DNA of 64,000 bases from Oerskovia enterophila (lineage in GTDB: Bacteria > Actinomycetota > Actinomycetes > Actinomycetales > Cellulomonadaceae): NCBI RefSeq assembly GCF_001692445.1, contig NZ_MAQA01000001.1, forward strand, positions 124,001 to 188,000. The letters run 5' to 3'. Shown piece after piece: positions 33,401-41,562 of the stretch. The position numbers were made by a program, and so were the translations under genes. Under the pieces are notes generated by a model. That model worked only from the letters and a program-made list of their open reading frames with translations, made no database searches and was not told where the DNA came from. Within the stretch, counting starts at the first letter, position 1. Every line of letters begins with the position of its first letter.

Positions 33401-35912
33401 CCTGTTCTTCAGCACCCCGGAGAAGGCCCCCAACGGCGGCATCCACGAGCGTCTCGAGGCACGTGACGTCCGCATGGGCCAGTGGGGCATGAGCAACCAG
33501 GTCTCGCACCACATCCCCTACCTCTACGACGCGGCCGGCGCCCCGTCCAAGGCGCAGGAGAAGGTCCGCGAGTCGCTGCGCCGTCTGTTCGTGGGCAGCG
33601 ACATCGGCCAGGGCTACCCCGGCGACGAGGACAACGGCGAGATGTCGTCGTGGTGGATCCTGTCCTCGCTCGGCATCTACCCCTTGCAGGTCGGCTCGGA
33701 GGAGTACGCGATCGGCTCGCCGCAGTTCACCAAGGCGACCGTGCACCTCGAGAGCGGCGACCTGGTCGTCAACGCCCCGCAGAACAGCGTCGACAACGTC
33801 TACGTCCAGTCGCTCACGGTCGACGGCGAGGCCCACACCTCGACGTCGATCAAGCACTCCGACCTGGTCGGCGGGACCACGCTCGACTTCGAGATGGGCC
33901 CCGAGCCCTCCGCGTGGGGCACGGGCGAGGACGACGCACCGCCGTCCTTGACCACCGGTGACGAGGCGCCCGAGTCCGACACGGACGTGACGACGTCGGG
34001 CCTGGGGACGGTGACCGTCTCCGACGGCACGCCGGCCGCCCAGCTCGCGTCGCTCACCGACAACACGTCACAGACCCGCACGACCTTCACGACGGGCACG
34101 CCCGTCGTCACCTGGAAGGCCGCAGGCCTCCAGCCGACGGTCACGTCCTACACCCTGACCTCGGGCGTGACCGGCACGGCCGCACCCAAGGCCTGGAAGG
34201 TCGAGGGCTCGAACGACGGCCAGACCTGGACGACGCTCGACGAGCGCACCGACCAGCAGTTCCGCTGGGCAGTCCAGACGCGGCCGTTCACGCTCGCCGA
34301 GCCCGCCGCGTACTCGCAGTACCGCGTGGCGATCACGGCGACCTCGGGCGAGGGGGCGCTCGCGCTCGCCGAGCTCGAGCTGCTCGCCGACCCCAAGGCC
34401 TCGACCGGCGCCGAGCTCACGCTCACGGCCGGCCAGGACGTGGCGACCACGACCGGCACCGAGGTCAAGGCGTCGCTCGCGACGCTCGTCGGGGTCACGC
34501 CCGAGGAGGTCGCCGCAGGCGACGTCTCCACGACCGTGACCTTCGGGGACGGCAGCGAGCCCGCCACCGGGATCCTCACCAAGGTCCAGCTCGGCGGGTA
34601 CACCGTCACCGCACCGCACACCTTCGCCGCACCGGGCGTCTACCCGGTCACGGTCACGGTCACGCGCGGCGACAAGACCGTCACGGCCTCGCTCGACGTG
34701 TCCGTCGAGCTGGTCCGGGAGGGCTCGCTCCTCGCGGCCTACGACAACGTGTGCATCGGCGACGTCGGGACCACGTTCGGCAGCTGCGACGGCCAGGGCG
34801 TGTTCTTCGACCGGGCCCAGCTCGCGGCGAAGGGCTTCGTGCAGGGCCAGCGCGGCACGGTGCCGGGCACGGACCTCGCGTTCGACGTCCCGGCAGTCCC
34901 GGTGGCGCAGCCCGACAACGCGACGGGCGACGGCCAGACCATCGAGATCGACGTCCCCGCGGACGCCGAGCAGCTCTCGGTGATCGGCACGGGCACGGAG
35001 AAGAACCAGGTGGCCTCCGGGACGCTGACGTTCGACGACGGCTCGTCGCAGCCCATCGACCTGAGCTTCGGCGACTGGTCGGGCGCTGCCCGCAACCCGG
35101 TGTACGGCAACATCCCCGTCGCGGTGACCGACCACCGCCTGCGCGGTGGCAGCCCGCAGACCGGCACCCCCGCCGCGATCTTCGCGACGGCGCCTGTCAC
35201 GCTCCCCGAGGGCAAGCGGCCCGTGAGCCTCACGCTCCCGGACCAGCCGGGGTCGCTCTCGAGCGACGGACGCATCCACGTCTTCACGGTCGCCTCCGAC
35301 GGAACCCCGGTGGAGCACGCTCCGCTGGTCGTCGAGGCGGCTGCGGGCGTGAGCGTCGCGGCCGGTGCCTCGCTCGAGGCGACGCTCGCCACCGTGACCG
35401 GTGGACGCGCGACGGCCGGTTCGCCGCTGCGGGCGGCGATCACGTGGGGCGACGGCAGCGACGTGACCCCCGGGACGGTCGTCCCGGGTGACGTCGCCGG
35501 CACGGTCAAGGGTGCGCACACCTACGCGCAGCCCGGGACCTACACCGCCTACGTGACCGTCGACGACGGGTACGCGAGCAAGAGCACCCCCGTGACCGTC
35601 ACGGTCACCGAGGCCGCTCCGACGCTCGACGTCGCGACGACCGTCAAGACGCAGTGCACGGCCAAGAAGGTCACGCTGTCCGTCACCGCGGTCAACGGGG
35701 AGTCCTTCCCCGTGACGATCAAGGTCGTCACCCCGTTCGGCACCAAGACGTTCACGAACGTCGGGTCGGGCAAGAGCGCGCACCAGTCGTTCGCGACGCG
35801 TGCGGGCTCGATCGAGGCGGGCACCGCGACGGTGACCGCCACGGCGACGGTCGACGGTGAGGAGGTCGTCGTCACCAGCGAGGTCGCCTACGGTGCGGCC
35901 ACCTGCGGCTAG
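30444..35912 (+). CDS. Secreted multidomain GH92 alpha-mannosidase with CG module
   Basis: A giant exported enzyme of 1822 residues. Its Arg-rich leader has a cleavage region near ASAAPEP. Order: discoidin-like domain (about 85-230, YSMTSGDD); LamG-like sandwich (about 240-415); GH92 N-domain and barrel (about 420-1180). Visible are NNGFWDTYRTAWPAYSLLYP, SHEPSPWMG, the probable acid Glu 954 in FTETSGWNFAFHAPQD, and the base region GDEDNGEMSSWW (Asp 1061/1063). This acid-base spacing is close to characterised GH92s. Then come a second discoidin-like domain, two PKD-like segments (HTFAAPGVYPVTV, HTYAQPGTYTAYV) around a beta-sandwich similar to one in the other GH92, and the terminal module (KTQCTAK...AATCG). 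It should remove terminal alpha-mannose. ATG 30444 follows AAGGAG. Confidence 0.94.
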   Translation: MSWYPPTHERPTADAPSGSKPTSPGTPAGKGRRRIAGVLAAGLALPMLPLGVGTASAAPEPGDFSTSFETGDAAALDTTVAQRDGAPWQSNVTGPVSTLPGSALGKLAGVTASGENLPNEGAAKLADDNSGTKWLTRTTTGWVAYAFTEPVRITGYSMTSGDDAEGRDPKSWTLEGSTDGTTWVPLDQRTNEDFPQRKQARVFEVTTPGTYQHYRLNVTANSGEPLLQLADWNLSTDLNAAPAQTPMVTKVGAGPSSGPTIKTNVGFTGTKALRYAGSQLADGPSSATNILYDDVDVAVGEDTRLSYTIFPELLNDLAYPSTYASVDVRFTDGTYLSELGARDQHDTPFSPEGQGTGKILYANQWNSIQVDLGGVATGKTVDEVLLGYDNPTGKAGTRFQGWVDDIAFTASPERIDGSSLTNYVDTRRGTFATGGFSRGNNIPASAVPNGFNFWTPMTDAASQSWLYAYQQQNNANNKPQLQGIGVSHEPSPWMGDRNQLAFLPAAGGGTPNATLGTRALEFTHDDETAQPDYYGVRFTNGIQAEVTPTDHGAVLRFSYATDQGQVLVDSVSGDAKLAYDAASGTLSGWVDGGSGLSAGRSRMFISGTFDRLPSAVGTAAGNRANARFATFDTSSDKTVELRVATSFISQAQARKNLDLEVTGRSFEDVRSAAQSAWNDRLKVVEVEGANEDKLTTLYSNLYRLNLYPNSQFENTGTAEAPKFQYASPVAAKTGSASDTTTNAKIVDGKIYVNNGFWDTYRTAWPAYSLLYPELAAELVDGFVQQYRDGGWVARWSSPGYADLMTGTSSDVAFADAYLKGVPLVDPLATYDAALKNATVLPPNNAVGRKGLDTSQFLGYTQASTHESVSWGLEGLINDFGIGNMAAALAEDPATPDERREQLREESEYFLERATHYVNLFDPATGFFQGRNADGTFEKSPETFNPEDWGGPFTETSGWNFAFHAPQDGQGLANLYGGQDGLEAKLDLFFSTPEKAPNGGIHERLEARDVRMGQWGMSNQVSHHIPYLYDAAGAPSKAQEKVRESLRRLFVGSDIGQGYPGDEDNGEMSSWWILSSLGIYPLQVGSEEYAIGSPQFTKATVHLESGDLVVNAPQNSVDNVYVQSLTVDGEAHTSTSIKHSDLVGGTTLDFEMGPEPSAWGTGEDDAPPSLTTGDEAPESDTDVTTSGLGTVTVSDGTPAAQLASLTDNTSQTRTTFTTGTPVVTWKAAGLQPTVTSYTLTSGVTGTAAPKAWKVEGSNDGQTWTTLDERTDQQFRWAVQTRPFTLAEPAAYSQYRVAITATSGEGALALAELELLADPKASTGAELTLTAGQDVATTTGTEVKASLATLVGVTPEEVAAGDVSTTVTFGDGSEPATGILTKVQLGGYTVTAPHTFAAPGVYPVTVTVTRGDKTVTASLDVSVELVREGSLLAAYDNVCIGDVGTTFGSCDGQGVFFDRAQLAAKGFVQGQRGTVPGTDLAFDVPAVPVAQPDNATGDGQTIEIDVPADAEQLSVIGTGTEKNQVASGTLTFDDGSSQPIDLSFGDWSGAARNPVYGNIPVAVTDHRLRGGSPQTGTPAAIFATAPVTLPEGKRPVSLTLPDQPGSLSSDGRIHVFTVASDGTPVEHAPLVVEAAAGVSVAAGASLEATLATVTGGRATAGSPLRAAITWGDGSDVTPGTVVPGDVAGTVKGAHTYAQPGTYTAYVTVDDGYASKSTPVTVTVTEAAPTLDVATTVKTQCTAKKVTLSVTAVNGESFPVTIKVVTPFGTKTFTNVGSGKSAHQSFATRAGSIEAGTATVTATATVDGEEVVVTSEVAYGAATCG

Positions 35913-35930
35913 CCGCAGAAGTACCTGAGC

Positions 35931-35968
35931 GGGTGCCCTGCCGCCGGACGTCCGGCGGCTGGGCACCC
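35931..35968 (+). terminator. Hairpin between GH92 and AGE genes
   Basis: The outer stem GGGTGCCC/GGGCACCC encloses the 18-base palindrome CCGCCGGACGTCCGGCGG. It starts 18 bases after the GH92 stop and 43 before the AGE start. With no other promoter evident it may be partial, lowering AGE expression rather than ending transcription. Confidence 0.55.
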
Positions 35969-36010
35969 ACCCGGGGGAACATCATTGACAGGTACGAGGA
36001 ACGGGGAACC

Positions 36011-37258
36011 ATGACCACCAGGGACGACGCAGCCGGAGCACCGGACGCTGCCACGTGGCGCCGGAGCCAGCTCGACGGGCTGCTCACCTTCGCGGAGGCG
36101 TCGCTGGGAGCGGACGGCGGGGCGCGCTGGCTCGACGACAAGGGCGCGCCGGACCCCCGCGAGCCCGTGCACACGTGGATCACGGCGCGCATGGCGCACA
36201 TGTACTCGCTCGGCTCCCTGCTGGGCGTCCCGGGTGCGGACGAGCACGCCGACCTGGCGCTCGAGGGCCTGCGGACCTACCTCGCCGACCCCGTGGACGG
36301 CGGCTGGTTCGCCTCGCGAGGGCCGGGGGACGCGGTGGACGACACCAAGAGCGCCTACGCGCACGCGTTCGTGGTCCTCGCCGCCGCGAGCGGGACGGTG
36401 GCCGAGCGGCCGGGCGCGCGCGAGCTGCTGGACCTCGCCCTCCGGATCCTGGAGCAGGAGTTCTGGGAGGCGGAGCAGATGCTGTGCGACGAGTGGGACC
36501 GCGCCTGGACGACCTGCGCTCCTTATCGTGGTGCGAACGCGAACATGCACGGGGTCGAGGCGATGCTCGCGGCGCACTCGGCGACCGGCGACCCGCTCTG
36601 GCTCGCTCACGCGACGGCCGTCGCCGACCGGGTCGTCGCGGTGGCCGCCGAGTGGGAGTGGCGCGTGGTCGAACACTTCGACGAGTCCTGGAACCCCGAG
36701 CCCGAGCTCAACGCCGAGCGCCCCAACGACCAGTTCAAGCCCTACGGCTCGACCCCGGGGCACGGCTTCGAGTGGGCGCGGCTGCTGGTGCAGCTCGACG
36801 CTGCGAGCGACTCGGCGGGCGCGGGCGCGTCCGCGGGCATCCCGGGACCGCACCTCGAGGCGGCCCGCCACCTGTTCGACCGGGCGCTCGCCGACGGCTG
36901 GGACCCGGACGAGGGCGGGTTCGTCTACACCGTCAACTGGCACGGCCGCCCCATCGAGCGGCGTCGCTTCCACTGGGTCGCGGCCGAGGCGATCGGTGCG
37001 GCCGAGGTGCTCGCCAAGGCCACGGGGGAGGAGCGGTACGCGCGGCTCGCCCAGGAGTGGTGGGCGTACGCGCAGGCTCACCTGGTCGACGTCGAGCACG
37101 GCTCGTGGCACCACGAGCTCGACGTCCACAACCGCCCGTCGGGCGTCGTGTGGGACGGCAAGCCCGACATCTACCACGCGGGGCAGACCCTGCTCCTGGC
37201 CGACGTGCCCGTGACGGGGAGCCTCGCGGAGTCGGTCAAGGCTGCCGTCTCGCGCTGA
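36011..37258 (+). CDS. AGE-family epimerase/isomerase (probable D-mannose isomerase)
   Basis: A 415-residue (alpha/alpha)6-barrel enzyme of the N-acylglucosamine 2-epimerase family. Conserved blocks are HTWITARMAHMYSLG, DDTKSAYAHAFVVLAAAS, NANMHGVEAMLAA, STPGHGFEWARLL, RRFHWVAAEAIGAAEVL and KPDIYHAGQTLLLAD. The catalytic His pair falls at about residues 251 and 389, close to the reported His 248/383 of E. coli YihS. Such enzymes convert mannose to fructose or epimerise at C2. It has no signal peptide, so it is cytosolic. It lies directly after a secreted alpha-mannosidase and a sugar importer in a LacI-controlled cluster, so mannose isomerase (mannose to fructose) is the best-supported role. 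ATG 36011 follows a G-rich leader. Confidence 0.92.
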   Translation: MTTRDDAAGAPDAATWRRSQLDGLLTFAEASLGADGGARWLDDKGAPDPREPVHTWITARMAHMYSLGSLLGVPGADEHADLALEGLRTYLADPVDGGWFASRGPGDAVDDTKSAYAHAFVVLAAASGTVAERPGARELLDLALRILEQEFWEAEQMLCDEWDRAWTTCAPYRGANANMHGVEAMLAAHSATGDPLWLAHATAVADRVVAVAAEWEWRVVEHFDESWNPEPELNAERPNDQFKPYGSTPGHGFEWARLLVQLDAASDSAGAGASAGIPGPHLEAARHLFDRALADGWDPDEGGFVYTVNWHGRPIERRRFHWVAAEAIGAAEVLAKATGEERYARLAQEWWAYAQAHLVDVEHGSWHHELDVHNRPSGVVWDGKPDIYHAGQTLLLADVPVTGSLAESVKAAVSR

Positions 37259-37285
37259 GCCTCCTGCCGGCCTCCGCCGGGTGCG

Positions 37286-37326
37286 GAGCCCGTGCGCGGC
37301 ACGCCGGGCGCGTCGCGCACGGGCTC
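37286..37326. terminator. Bidirectional terminator between AGE gene and mod operon
   Basis: A 13-bp perfect stem (37286-37298 with 37314-37326) in the 73-base gap between convergent genes. Confidence 0.7.
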
Positions 37327-37331
37327 GGCAC

Positions 37332-39593
37332 TCAGCGCGTGCCGTAGATCTGCACCTCGGCCGCCTTGACGGCGAACCACACGCGCTCGCCCGGGGCGAG
37401 GCGCAGGTCGGCGACCGAGCGGGGGGTCAGGTCGGCGGCCAGGTGCCCGACGGCGTCACGCACCTCGCGCGGACCCGGCACCTCGCCCCAGGCCCGGAAG
37501 AGCTGCCCGTGCGGCTCGATCGAGGTGATGGTCACCGCGAAGGCGTTCCGCGGGCTGCCCGACGGCGCCTCACGGTGGATGGCGACCGCGCGGGGCTCGA
37601 ACACCGCGACCGCGGGATCGCCGGGGACCAGGTCGGCCGCGTCGGCGACGACGCCCGCGACCGTGAGCGCCGGTCCGAGGCCCAGGTGGCCGGTGCCGGT
37701 GCCGCCGCGGGGCGCGGTGTCCTGGGCCGGGCTCGTGGTGACGGTCGGACCGCCGACGGACCCGTCGCCGGTCGTGAGCAGCAGCCCGCCGTCGTCGGTC
37801 GCGACGCCCGCGAGGAGGTTGATGCCCGCGAGGCGCGCCGCGAAGCGGGACCGGGGACGGGTCAGGACCTCGCGCGCCGGGCCGTCCTCCACGACCCGGC
37901 CCTCCTCGAGCACGACCGCCCGGTCGGCGAGCAGGAGGACGTCGAGCAGGTCGTGCGTCACGAGCAGCGTCGTGCGCGGAGCGGCGCGCTGCGCGTCGTG
38001 CAGGACCCGGCGCACCTGCTGCGCGACCCCGACGTCGAGCGAGGCCAGCGGCTCGTCGAGCAGCAGGACGCGCGGGTCGGTCGCGAGCGCTCGCGTGATC
38101 GAGACCCGCTGGGCCTGGCCACCCGAGAGCGCGCCGGGGCGACGAGCCGCGAGCGGTCCGGCACCGAGCCCGTCGAGGCGTTCACGGGCGTCGGCCCGTG
38201 CGGCACGGCGGGGCACACGCCGAGCCCGTAGGCCGAACGCGACGTTGTCCGCCGCGTCGAGGTGCCCGAACAGCAGCGGCCGCTGGGTCAGCCAGCCGAC
38301 CCCGCGGCGGCGCGGCGGGACCGAGAGGCCGCGCGAGGTGTCGGTCAGGACCTCGCCGTCGACCGTGACGCGGAGCTCGTCGGGCGGGGACCCCGGCGCG
38401 GGTGCGTTCGTCCGCGAGCCGGGAGCGGCGCCGTCGGGCAGGGAGCGCCGCGCGCGGCGGGATCCCGCGCGACGCGGGTGGTGCGCGCGGTGGGGGAGCA
38501 GGCCCGTGACGGCCTGGAGGACGGTCGACTTCCCAGCGCCGTTGGGCCCGAGGATCGCGACGACCTGGCCGGGCTCGACCGTGAGGTCGAGGTCGACGCC
38601 GCGTTCGGCGAGGCGCACGCGCACGCCGAGGGTGACGGGCTCGCCCGCCACGGGGGTCGCGCCCGGCTGCCGGGGGTGACCGGGCCGGTCGTCGTCGCCG
38701 GGACGCTCGTCGGCTTCGATGAGCCCCCGGTCACGCGCGGCGCCCCGGTCGCCGTCGAGCCCCCGGTCGTCCTCGGCGGACGGTCCCGCCTCCCGGACGC
38801 GAGACTCCGTGCTCCCGAACGGCCCGCCGTGCACGGCCGCCGTGACGACCACGGCCACGACCACGAGCAGGAGCGAGAGCGCTACCGCTGCGTCGGGGTC
38901 GGCGCTGCGCTGCAGGTAGATCTCGAGCGGCAGGGTCTGCGTGACGCCCTGGAGCGCCCCGGCGAACGTGATGGTCGCGCCGAACTCCCCGAGGGCGCGC
39001 GCGAACGCGAGCACCGCCCCGGACACGAGCCCGGGAAGGACGAGCGGCAGGGTCACGCGGCGGAGCACGGTCGTGGGGGAGGCGCCGAGCGTCGCGGCGA
39101 CCTCCTCGTAGCGCGCGTCGTGGGTCCGCAGCGACCCTTCGAGGCTCAGCACGAGGAACGGCAGCGCGACGAAGGTCTGCGCCATGACCACCGCGGTGGT
39201 CGTGAACGCGATCTCGATCCCCAGGACGGACAGGTGCTGGCCGATCAGCCCGCGCCGCCCGAACGTGTAGAGCAGCGCGATCCCTCCCACGACGGGCGGC
39301 AGGACGAGGGGGAGCAGCACGAGCGCACGGGCCACGCGCTGCCCGGGGAACGTGGTCCGTGCGAGGACCAGGGCCATGGGCGCGCCGAGCAGCACGCAGC
39401 ACACGGTCGCGACGAGCGAGGTCCGCACCGAGAGCCACAGGGCGTCGGTCGCGGTGGGCGAGGTGAGCAGGTCCCAGATCCCGCCGAGCCCCCCGGACAC
39501 GTCGAGGCGCGCGACCATCGCGACCACGGGCACGACGACGAACAGGGCGCCGAGCAGCGCGGGCGCGAGCACCCAGCGCGGCAGGCCGCGCAT
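37332..39593 (-). CDS. Molybdate ABC transporter ModB-ModC fusion (permease + ATPase)
   Basis: A 753-residue fusion of two usually separate subunits. ModB permease (residues 1-255) has TM segments and the docking loop [21 protein letters not shown] with [16 protein letters not shown] charged Asp/Arg-rich linker (about 256-300) leads to a ModC ATPase (about 305-620): Walker [10 protein letters not shown]-loop TQRPLLFGH, signature [15 protein letters not shown], Walker [13 protein letters not shown], switch VTHDLLD. A C-terminal Mop/TOBE-like domain ends [17 protein letters not shown]. An insertion of about 50 residues, rich in Arg and Pro, lies between Walker A and the Q-loop. It imports molybdate (or tungstate) delivered by ModA, whose gene lies just upstream. 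It is the last gene of the unit. Confidence 0.92.
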   Translation of the reverse strand: MRGLPRWVLAPALLGALFVVVPVVAMVARLDVSGGLGGIWDLLTSPTATDALWLSVRTSLVATVCCVLLGAPMALVLARTTFPGQRVARALVLLPLVLPPVVGGIALLYTFGRRGLIGQHLSVLGIEIAFTTTAVVMAQTFVALPFLVLSLEGSLRTHDARYEEVAATLGASPTTVLRRVTLPLVLPGLVSGAVLAFARALGEFGATITFAGALQGVTQTLPLEIYLQRSADPDAAVALSLLLVVVAVVVTAAVHGGPFGSTESRVREAGPSAEDDRGLDGDRGAARDRGLIEADERPGDDDRPGHPRQPGATPVAGEPVTLGVRVRLAERGVDLDLTVEPGQVVAILGPNGAGKSTVLQAVTGLLPHRAHHPRRAGSRRARRSLPDGAAPGSRTNAPAPGSPPDELRVTVDGEVLTDTSRGLSVPPRRRGVGWLTQRPLLFGHLDAADNVAFGLRARRVPRRAARADARERLDGLGAGPLAARRPGALSGGQAQRVSITRALATDPRVLLLDEPLASLDVGVAQQVRRVLHDAQRAAPRTTLLVTHDLLDVLLLADRAVVLEEGRVVEDGPAREVLTRPRSRFAARLAGINLLAGVATDDGGLLLTTGDGSVGGPTVTTSPAQDTAPRGGTGTGHLGLGPALTVAGVVADAADLVPGDPAVAVFEPRAVAIHREAPSGSPRNAFAVTITSIEPHGQLFRAWGEVPGPREVRDAVGHLAADLTPRSVADLRLAPGERVWFAVKAAEVQIYGTR

Positions 39594-39684
39594 CAGCCGG
39601 CCCTCCTGTGCGTCCGGACGAGGCGGCGGCCCCGGGCGCGCCCGAGGATCGACCCGAGCCCGGTCCCGTCCCCGCGTCCTGGCC

Positions 39685-40545
39685 TCACGGTGCCCCGAAG
39701 CCCGCCTTCGCGAGCGCGGCCTGGCCGACGGGTCCGGTCACGAGGTCGAGCCACTCCTGTGCCAGTGCGGCGTCCGCGGCGCCCGACGTCACGGCGATCG
39801 GGTAGGTGTTGACGACGGTCCTGGTCTCGGGCACGTCGATCACCTCGACGTCGTCGCCCGCGAGGGTCGCGTCGGTCACGTAGACGATCCCGGCGTCGGC
39901 CTCCCCGGCGGTGACCTTGGCGAGGACGTCGGTCACGCTCGCCTCCTCGCTCACGCGGTGGACGGTGGTGCCGGCAGCGGCCTCGACCTTGGCGGTCGCG
40001 GACCCGCAGGGCACCTCGGCCGCGCACACGACGACCTTGAGGTCCTCGCGCGACAGGTCGGCGAACGACGTGACGCCGCCGGGGTTCCCGGCGGGGACGA
40101 CGACCGTGAGCGTGTTGGTCGCGAACACCACGGGGTCGGCCGCGTCCCCGCCCTCGACGACGCGGTCCATGTTCTTGGTGTCGGCCGAGGCGAACACGTC
40201 GCCGGGACTGCCGGCGAGGAGCTGGTCGGCGAGGTCGGCCGACCCGGCGAACGACAGGGCGACGCTCACGCCGTCGTGCTCGGTCTCGAAGCCCTCGGCG
40301 AGCTCGGCGAACACGTCGCGCAGCGACGCGGCGGCGAGCACCGTGAGGGTCTGCTCCTCGACGGCCGCGTCCGACGGCGGGGTGGCGCCGACGGCGGGGG
40401 CCTCGCTGCCCGACGACGTCCCGCACGCTGCGAGGGCGGCTGCCAGCAGGGCGGTGGTCGCCACGGCGAGCGCACGCCTCGTGGCTCGCCGGCGGGGTGC
40501 GGCGGACGACCGCGCGGTCCGGGGAGCGGGGGTGGTGCGGTTCAC
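39685..40545 (-). CDS. modA: Molybdate-binding lipoprotein ModA
   Basis: A 286-residue periplasmic molybdate receptor. The signal peptide ends in the lipobox LAAC ([14 protein letters not shown]). The mature part has [48 protein letters not shown]-type blocks split by loops, and [15 protein letters not shown], matching ModA/WtpA. GTG 40545 is chosen because AGGAGG lies 6 bases upstream and the codon overlaps the stop of the Mop-domain regulator (GTGA). The ModB-ModC fusion begins 91 bases downstream. Confidence 0.94.
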   Translation of the reverse strand: MNRTTPAPRTARSSAAPRRRATRRALAVATTALLAAALAACGTSSGSEAPAVGATPPSDAAVEEQTLTVLAAASLRDVFAELAEGFETEHDGVSVALSFAGSADLADQLLAGSPGDVFASADTKNMDRVVEGGDAADPVVFATNTLTVVVPAGNPGGVTSFADLSREDLKVVVCAAEVPCGSATAKVEAAAGTTVHRVSEEASVTDVLAKVTAGEADAGIVYVTDATLAGDDVEVIDVPETRTVVNTYPIAVTSGAADAALAQEWLDLVTGPVGQAALAKAGFGAP

Positions 40546-40949
40546 GCGATGCCTCCTGGCGTCTCGACGATCACGGTGGTGGCCTTGACGACGGCGACCG
40601 CGAGGCTGCCGGGCTCGAGCCCGAGCTCGCGCACGGCCTCGGTGCTCATGAGCGACACGACGCGCTGCCCGCCGCACAGCATCTCGACCTGGGACATGAC
40701 GGTGTCGCTCACGACGTGGGTCACGATCCCGACGAACCGGTTCCGGGCCGAGCGGGCCACCCCCGAGGGGTCGCTCGTGGGCGACTGGGCGTTCTGGGTC
40801 GCGAAGCGCGCGAGCTGCGCGCCGTCGACGACCTTGCGCCCGGAGTCGTCGAGGGTGACGTCGAGGTCGCCGGCGTCGACCCAGCGGCGGACGGTGTCGT
40901 CGCTGACACCGAGCAGGTCGGCGGCTTCGCGAATCCGATAGTGCGGCAT
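40542..40949 (-). CDS. HTH + Mop-domain molybdate-responsive protein
   Basis: A 135-residue protein. The N-terminal MerR/excisionase-like HTH is HYRIREAADLLGVSDDTVRR, followed by WVDAGDLDV. The C-terminal Mop domain (about 65-132: RNRFVGIVTHVVSD, VEMLCGGQRVVSLMSTEAV, VAVVKATTVIVE) binds molybdate in homologues. It is first in the mod unit, overlapping modA by four bases, so it probably senses molybdate and regulates uptake or buffers the oxyanion. ATG 40949 has no Shine-Dalgarno. A CACTAT (-10-like, 40965-40960) places the transcript start almost at the codon, suggesting leaderless translation. ATG 40961 is an alternative. Confidence 0.88.
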   Translation of the reverse strand: MPHYRIREAADLLGVSDDTVRRWVDAGDLDVTLDDSGRKVVDGAQLARFATQNAQSPTSDPSGVARSARNRFVGIVTHVVSDTVMSQVEMLCGGQRVVSLMSTEAVRELGLEPGSLAVAVVKATTVIVETPGGIA

Positions 40950-41104
40950 GAGAGCGAGCATAGTGCCGCAGATGCGGAAACGATGCGACACGATGTCACG
41001 ATACGAACGGGTTGGCGGTGATATGCCTGATTCCGCGGGTCGTGCGTGGCATGCTCCGAGTGGCGTGCGGGGCGCGCGTCGAAGAACCGGGAGGAGAACT
41101 TGTC

Positions 41105-41290
41105 GTGAGTCGATACTGGAGCTCGTTGGGCCTGGTCGTGATCGGTGTGATCTGGGCCGCCGGAGGGGCAGTCACGGCGATCGCGGGAGGCGACGAACCT
41201 GGGTCGCCGATGCTCTGGGTCGCGCTCGGTGTGGTCGCGGTCGTCGCCGGCGTCGCGAGCTACGTGGTGCGTGCTCGGCGCGACGCCTGA
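41105..41290 (+). CDS. Small two-TM membrane protein, unknown function
   Basis: A 61-residue protein made almost entirely of two hydrophobic helices (SLGLVVIGVIWAAGGAVTAIAG and MLWVALGVVAVVAGVASYVV), separated by a short polar GDEPGSP loop and ending in RARRDA. GTG 41105 is supported by GGGAGGAG 8 bases upstream. Longer in-frame starts give an uncharacteristic Arg/Cys-rich extension. No family is recognised. It is followed by the 17-bp hairpin that also faces tRNA-Gly. Confidence 0.75.
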   Translation: MSRYWSSLGLVVIGVIWAAGGAVTAIAGGDEPGSPMLWVALGVVAVVAGVASYVVRARRDA

Positions 41291-41313
41291 CGAACCCTCA
41301 CGCCTCAGGGACG

Positions 41314-41350
41314 CGAGAGGCCCCGCACCGTATCGGTGCGGGGCCTCTCG
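41314..41350. terminator. 17-bp bidirectional terminator (tRNA-Gly / small ORF)
   Basis: A perfect 17-bp stem (41314-41330 with 41334-41350) and TAT loop. It sits six bases beyond the tRNA 3' end on the minus strand and 24 bases after the small membrane gene on the plus strand. Confidence 0.8.
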
Positions 41351-41355
41351 AGCGG

Positions 41356-41426
41356 AGCGGATGACGGGAATCGAACCCGCGCTATCAGCTTGGGAAGCTG
41401 AAGTTCTACCATTGAACTACATCCGC
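41356..41426 (-). tRNA. tRNA-Gly(CCC)
   Basis: A 71-base cloverleaf on the minus strand. Acceptor GCGGATG (41426-41420) pairs with CATCCGC (41363-41357), with discriminator T at 41356. The anticodon loop TTCCCAA has CCC (complement of 41394-41392), and the T-loop is TTCGATT. The 3' CCA is not encoded (CCG follows the discriminator). Confidence 0.96.
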
Positions 41427-41562
41427 ATGACGTGGAACCCTGCAGCTCGCAGGCCGTCTCCGGCCGGTGCGAACCGGTCAGGAACCGGCGTGCGTCCACG
41501 ATCATACCCAACACGGGCCATGATGCCAGCATCCGAGCCTGCACTACGCCTGAGGAGGCGCC

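Noticed and set aside
30132-33857. A 1241-codon minus-strand frame opposite the second GH92
   Set aside because: Antisense shadow. The plus strand has the GH92 catalytic motifs and the operator-bearing promoter.
4472-35912. Sortase (LPXTG) anchoring of the large secreted enzymes
   Set aside because: None of the five proteins has an LPXTG motif with a terminal hydrophobic segment and basic tail; all end in the CG module.
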